Below are positions 60,643-64,000 of a stretch of DNA of 64,000 nt, in pieces (the stretch's first letter is position 1; every line of letters starts with the position of its first letter). This stretch comes from MGBC120314 sp051877855. Its GTDB lineage: Bacteria > Bacillota > Clostridia > Lachnospirales > Lachnospiraceae. The notes under the pieces are model-generated. The model had not been told where the DNA came from. It ran no database searches and saw only the letters and a list, made by a program, of their open reading frames with translations. The DNA lies in assembly GCA_051877855.1 (NCBI GenBank), contig JBJEJH010000032.1:1-64000 (forward strand), in the 5' to 3' direction. The translations under genes and the position numbers were made by a program.

Positions 60643-61689
60643 TCAAAAATTATCCAAAATAATTTTAAAAGCCTTCGGCAATGCAAATTGCTCATCAATG
60701 TCTTTGCGGCTCTCCCACTCCCACTCCAGTTCCTCCGGCACCTCATTACATTGTACCACGAAACTATTCATATGCCATTCAATATGAGAAAAAATGTGTT
60801 TCTTTTCCACAAATTCTTCGATCTGTGAAAACGCAATCCCCTGTTTTTTCAACCATTTTTTAAGCTGGGACATGGTAAGTTTTCCCTCGATATTGGGAAG
60901 TTCCCACATATTGGCAAGAACACCCTTATGATCCCGTTTGTGGAGAGCAATCTTCTCATCCTTACAAAGAATCAGCACCGTCTTCTTCTCAATCTTACGT
61001 TCCGTCTTCTTTTTCTTAACCGGATACGCCATAACATTCTGACTTGCGTACGCTCCACAGAGTTCATTTAACGGGCATACACTACACCTTGGCTCACCGT
61101 TTGGCAGACACACCAATGCACCAAGTTCCATGAGGCTCTGGGTGAAATCCCCCCGCATTGTAGCGGGATATACCTGTTCCAAAGCGCCGGTAACTTTCCT
61201 GCGAAACCCTTCCTCCATAATGTCACTGGAGTCCTCCGTAAGGCGCGTCACCACTCGGAGGACATTGCCATCCACCGCAGCTCTTGCTTTTTCAAAAGCA
61301 ATCGATGAAATTGCTCCCGCCGTGTAATTACCAATTCCCGGAAGCTTCAAGATAAGTTCAAAATCCTCCGGAAATTTTCCGTCGAATTCATCACAGATCA
61401 TACGGGCTGCCTTCTGCAGGTTTCGTGCTCTTGAATAATACCCAAGACCTTCCCAAAGCTTCATCAACTCCTCTTCACCGGCATTTGCCAAATCAAAAAC
61501 TGTCGGAAAATGTTCCATAAATCTCTCGTAGTATGGAATCACCGGTTCCACACGGGTCTGCTGTAACATAATCTCCGATACCCACACCCGATAGGGCTGC
61601 TTATTCTCACGCCATGGAAGCACACGTGCATTCGCATGATACCAGTCAAGCAACGGCTGTACAATTTTTCCAAGCTCATTTTGTTTCAT
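60643..61689 (-). CDS. mutY: Adenine DNA glycosylase
   Basis: 348-aa repair enzyme that removes A opposite 8-oxoguanine. HhH-GPD fold with EIMLQQTRVEPVIPYY (catalytic Glu), LPGIGNYTAGAISSIAF, then AAVDGNVLRV (Asp), and the iron-sulfur cysteines CSVCPLNELC. A C-terminal Nudix-like domain for 8-oxoG recognition (KRDHKGVLANMWELPNIEGK) is present. Ribosome site GGGGAG. Confidence 0.96.
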   Translation of the reverse strand: MKQNELGKIVQPLLDWYHANARVLPWRENKQPYRVWVSEIMLQQTRVEPVIPYYERFMEHFPTVFDLANAGEEELMKLWEGLGYYSRARNLQKAARMICDEFDGKFPEDFELILKLPGIGNYTAGAISSIAFEKARAAVDGNVLRVVTRLTEDSSDIMEEGFRRKVTGALEQVYPATMRGDFTQSLMELGALVCLPNGEPRCSVCPLNELCGAYASQNVMAYPVKKKKTERKIEKKTVLILCKDEKIALHKRDHKGVLANMWELPNIEGKLTMSQLKKWLKKQGIAFSQIEEFVEKKHIFSHIEWHMNSFVVQCNEVPEELEWEWESRKDIDEQFALPKAFKIILDNF

Positions 61690-61743
61690 GTATAAACTCC
61701 CCTAAATATTATAACTAATAAGCATTTGAATAACGCAATTAAT

Positions 61744-62430
61744 TTATGGTTTCTTCTTAATTCGGTGCAGCTGTGGCTTCAGGACAATTTCCGAAATCAC
61801 CATTCCATCTCTTTGATGTAACGCATACATCACCGCTTCAGCAACTTCATCCGGCTCCAAAAATGCATTTATGTCCTCATCTTCGCAAAAATCTGCATTG
61901 CGATAAAGATTCGTTTGCGTCATATCCGGTAGGATCGAAACTACCTTCACGCCATACTTTCTTGCCTCATCGAACAAGCTTCTTGAAAAGCTAAGTAACC
62001 CTGCCTTCGTAGCTCCATAAGCACAACCATGTGGATTGGATTCGAAAGCCGTCACCGACTCAATATTGATAATATACCCATTCATTTCTTTTATATTTCG
62101 AAGCAATAGCTGCGTAAGTACCATCGGAATCTCAAGATTCGTGCGCACCATCTCCTGAATCTTTCTGGTATTAAGTTCCTCATGCAGTCCATAATAACCC
62201 ACACCTGCATTATTCACCAGCAACGAAATCCTGCCTTCTTTTTGGATATTACGAACCACTTCGCTAAGATGGTTCGTATCTAACAAATCACATTCCACCT
62301 TGACAAATGGAACTTCTTCCTCAAAATTTCTTCCAATACCGTAGACACGCCATCCATCTTTATGAAGCTTCATTGCGATTGCTTTTCCAATTCCGGAGGA
62401 TGCCCCGGTTACCACAGCGGACTTCACCAT
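61744..62430 (-). CDS. Short-chain dehydrogenase/reductase
   Basis: 228 aa. Cofactor motif VTGASSGIGKAIAMKL, NNAG block LLVNNAGVGYYG, and active site SVTAFESNPHGCAYGATKAG (Ser-Tyr-Lys). NAD(P)-dependent oxidoreductase; the SILPDMTQTNLY segment suggests the fatty-acyl/FabG-like or 3-oxoacyl group. Substrate unknown. Confidence 0.9.
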   Translation of the reverse strand: MVKSAVVTGASSGIGKAIAMKLHKDGWRVYGIGRNFEEEVPFVKVECDLLDTNHLSEVVRNIQKEGRISLLVNNAGVGYYGLHEELNTRKIQEMVRTNLEIPMVLTQLLLRNIKEMNGYIINIESVTAFESNPHGCAYGATKAGLLSFSRSLFDEARKYGVKVVSILPDMTQTNLYRNADFCEDEDINAFLEPDEVAEAVMYALHQRDGMVISEIVLKPQLHRIKKKP

Positions 62431-62469
62431 AGATTCATCTCCTCAAATAAAAAACACTACTCAGGCCCT

Positions 62470-62641
62470 TGTAAAACGAACTATCAATTACATAAGATAA
62501 TATTTGTGTATAATTATTTCGTGGCAATTGCGAGTCGTCGGTACTTAGACGCCGTTTTTTGGCGTCTTACGTACCGCTACGGCAAGCTCTTAGTGCAAAC
62601 GTGCCACGAAATAATATACACAAACTTATCATTTATGTAAT
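62470..62641. repeat. Foldback element E with structured core
   Basis: Two 40-bp arms, 62487-62526 and 62602-62641, are near-perfect inverted repeats; the innermost 14 bp (ATTATTTCGTGGCA and TGCCACGAAATAAT) match exactly. Between them a 75-nt core holds its own hairpin: CGGTAC/GTACCG and AGACGCC/GGCGTCT around a GTTTTTT loop. The left flank CGAACTATCAATTACATAAG equals element B. The element lies in the 315-bp gap between the SDR and amidase genes; apart from it and the terminator I see nothing in that gap. Confidence 0.85.
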
Positions 62642-62696
62642 GAATGAACAATACTATTTTATGACATAATACCCAAAATTTCAATGAACTGTTGCA

Positions 62697-62733
62697 GTAA
62701 AAAACGGTACTTCCAATTTACAGAAGTACCGTT
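62697..62733 (-). terminator. Terminator of the amidase gene
   Basis: AACGGTACTTC (62703-62713) pairs exactly with GAAGTACCGTT (62723-62733); the plus-strand A run before it gives the T tract on the minus strand. Confidence 0.85.
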
Positions 62734-62745
62734 CATATTTACCTA

Positions 62746-63537
62746 TTAATTGCTGCACTGATTATAATACTCAATAATCCCCTCGGCAATTCCATATGCA
62801 ACCTTTTGCTGATATATTTTATCATTCAATCGTTTCTCATCTTCTTTATTACTTAAATAGCCTGTTTCAATCAAAACTGCAGTCATATTTGTCTCGCGAA
62901 TTACAACGTAATCATTCGTCCGAACATGCATGTCCTTAGCTTTCGTAACCTCCAGCACATCCTGATGAATTGTCGCAGCTAGTGCTTCTCCATCCTTTGC
63001 ACCTTCCAGATAGTAAGTCTCAATTCCGCTGATATCACTTTGTTCTTCCAGATAATTGCAATGAATACTGACGAATATATCAACATTTTTTTGATTTGCC
63101 ATTTCTACACGATCATATTTATCTATCAACGTATCGTCGTCTCTTGTAAGTATCACATTGACATTTGCCTCTTCCAGATACATTTTCACATACCTTGCAA
63201 TGGCAAGCGTAATATCTTTTTCATTGGTCTTATCTGTCAATGTTCCCGGATCATTACCCCCATGTCCGGGATCAATCATTACTGTTAAATTATCTGAAAC
63301 TTCAGGTATCCTCTGCACGTCAGAAGTTTCCCATATTTCCTCATTTACATCAGCTTCCACAACTTTATTATCTTTTCGTACTTCCGTCTCTTGTGGCTTT
63401 AACATCGTAATGATATGGACCACGATGGAAATCAATCCAATTGCCATTGCAAATACTATTACGAAAAACATCGCATATCGAATATACAGCCTGCGAAGTC
63501 GTCGCCGCCTGACTTTTGATTTGTGTCTTTGTCCCAT
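62746..63537 (-). CDS. N-acetylmuramoyl-L-alanine amidase (Amidase_3)
   Basis: 263 aa. A basic cytoplasmic N-terminus, one membrane helix (about 22-45, MFFVIVFAMAIGLISIVVHII), a linker, then a zinc amidase: MIDPGHGGNDPGT (His, with Glu in the following strand), FVSIHCNYLEE and AVLIETGYLSNKEDE. It cleaves the lactyl-Ala bond of peptidoglycan and is held outside by the helix. The layout resembles CwlD-type sporulation amidases, but the family is also vegetative. Confidence 0.92.
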   Translation of the reverse strand: MGQRHKSKVRRRRLRRLYIRYAMFFVIVFAMAIGLISIVVHIITMLKPQETEVRKDNKVVEADVNEEIWETSDVQRIPEVSDNLTVMIDPGHGGNDPGTLTDKTNEKDITLAIARYVKMYLEEANVNVILTRDDDTLIDKYDRVEMANQKNVDIFVSIHCNYLEEQSDISGIETYYLEGAKDGEALAATIHQDVLEVTKAKDMHVRTNDYVVIRETNMTAVLIETGYLSNKEDEKRLNDKIYQQKVAYGIAEGIIEYYNQCSN

Positions 63538-63575
63538 AACCTCACCTAAAACTACATTCTATAATGCGCATCGGA

Positions 63576-64000
63576 TCATTTCAAGTCTTTTAATGGAACA
63601 AATGCATTCTTTCCGGCAACAAGCTGTATATATGCATTATCAAAGCAATCTTCATCCAGTGCAAAACAGACGCGAACTGTTGCGTTTTCCTGCGGCTGAA
63701 GGTTTACAAGAGAATTTTTATTGGTTTCATGCTCCGTGGAAAACCCGAACATTTCATAAGAAAACTCTCTATAATAAGCATAATTATCTTCTGTCCTTGC
63801 AAACTGCTTCATAATACCATTGTTATTTTCTAACAATCGCGGACTGACACAATATTCGCTAACCTGTTGGGACAGACTCTTAATCTCAAGTTCCAACACA
63901 ACAACCTTTAGCACTGTTTCTTCACTGCTTACAACCTGATCCAATTCCGTTTTTCCATCACCTATTTTTACACATTTACGAACCGAACGAATTTTTCCAT
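63576..64000 (-). CDS. Hypothetical protein, 5' end cut by the window
   Basis: The frame is open to the window edge (64000), so the gene starts outside; at least 141 codons are seen. An internal TTG near 63944 lacks a reason to be the start. The visible part is beta-rich (VLKVVVLELEIKSLSQQ, ENATVRVCFALDEDCFDNAYIQLV), reminiscent of immunoglobulin-like DUF4352-type domains, ending VPLKDLK. It lies 38 bp before the amidase on the same strand. No function assigned. Confidence 0.7.
   Translation of the reverse strand, partial: GKIRSVRKCVKIGDGKTELDQVVSSEETVLKVVVLELEIKSLSQQVSEYCVSPRLLENNNGIMKQFARTEDNYAYYREFSYEMFGFSTEHETNKNSLVNLQPQENATVRVCFALDEDCFDNAYIQLVAGKNAFVPLKDLK

Noticed and set aside
62527..62601. 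Core of the foldback element as a tRNA-like gene
   Set aside because: The stems do not form a cloverleaf, and there is no T-loop consensus or acceptor stem of seven pairs.

Overview
The window looks like a chromosomal segment from a spore-forming, low-GC Clostridium-class bacterium of the Lachnospiraceae. The intracellular pectin-degrading gene set brings Lachnospira / [Eubacterium] eligens-like organisms to mind. Evidence seen: AT-rich intergenic DNA with TTGACA/TATAAT promoters and strong GGAGG ribosome sites, spoIIA and spoVA sporulation genes, an ANTAR regulator beside glnA, and a cytoplasmic set of pectin enzymes. The family assignment is inference. Most genes are on the minus strand.

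Layout. 1-775: GC-rich array of 72-74 bp hairpin repeats, then AT-rich DNA. 0.8-7 kb: dapF, an ANTAR regulator with glnA, a CapA-like lipoprotein, a ferredoxin-type aldo/keto reductase and a glyoxalase-like protein. 7-15 kb: leuCD, the spoIIA operon (spoIIAA-AB-sigF), a zinc-ribbon TPR membrane protein, a 51-aa small gene, folC and a coiled-coil protein. 15-27.4 kb: carbohydrate block with an aldose epimerase-like protein, then an ABC exporter, GH28, an unknown protein, an ankyrin-GH43 fusion and a CE12 esterase in one operon, fed by an adjacent LplABC-type sugar importer. One importer permease carries a zinc ribbon and extra membrane helices. 27.9-36 kb: PAP2 phosphatase, YigZ, class A PBP, spoVAD-AE, ilvE, Bax-inhibitor-like protein. 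36-42.2 kb: F-type ATP synthase operon atpB-E-F-A-G-D-C with no separate delta gene; a delta C-terminal domain is fused in frame to the N-terminus of alpha. 42.3-50.6 kb: SigV/RsiV-like pair, two-domain hemerythrin, methyltransferase, spoVAA-AB-AC, yajC, tgt, aroC, GNAT. 50.8-54.2 kb: convergent cytoplasmic pectin methylesterase and a YetA/PL26-like protein. 54.3-64 kb: FliB-like protein, an ADP-ribosylglycohydrolase-like protein with altered metal site, tRNA-Pro, a lone serine-recombinase catalytic domain, a VanX-like/YkuD-like lipoprotein, YbaK, LysR, MutY, SDR, amidase, and a gene cut by the window edge.

How the genes fit together. The importer (23.5-27.4 kb), CE12, GH43, GH28, CE8 and YetA-like enzymes mostly lack signal peptides. 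This implies import of partly esterified and acetylated pectin or rhamnogalacturonan oligosaccharides followed by trimming inside the cell. The spoVA genes are split into two loci about 12 kb apart. At both loci the first gene's Shine-Dalgarno lies in the 3' arm of the preceding gene's terminator hairpin.

Most notable: the delta-alpha ATP synthase fusion, the terminator/Shine-Dalgarno overlaps before spoVAA and spoVAD, the ankyrin-GH43 and zinc-ribbon-permease fusions, and a dispersed family of small foldback elements, one of which carries a structured core inside its palindrome.
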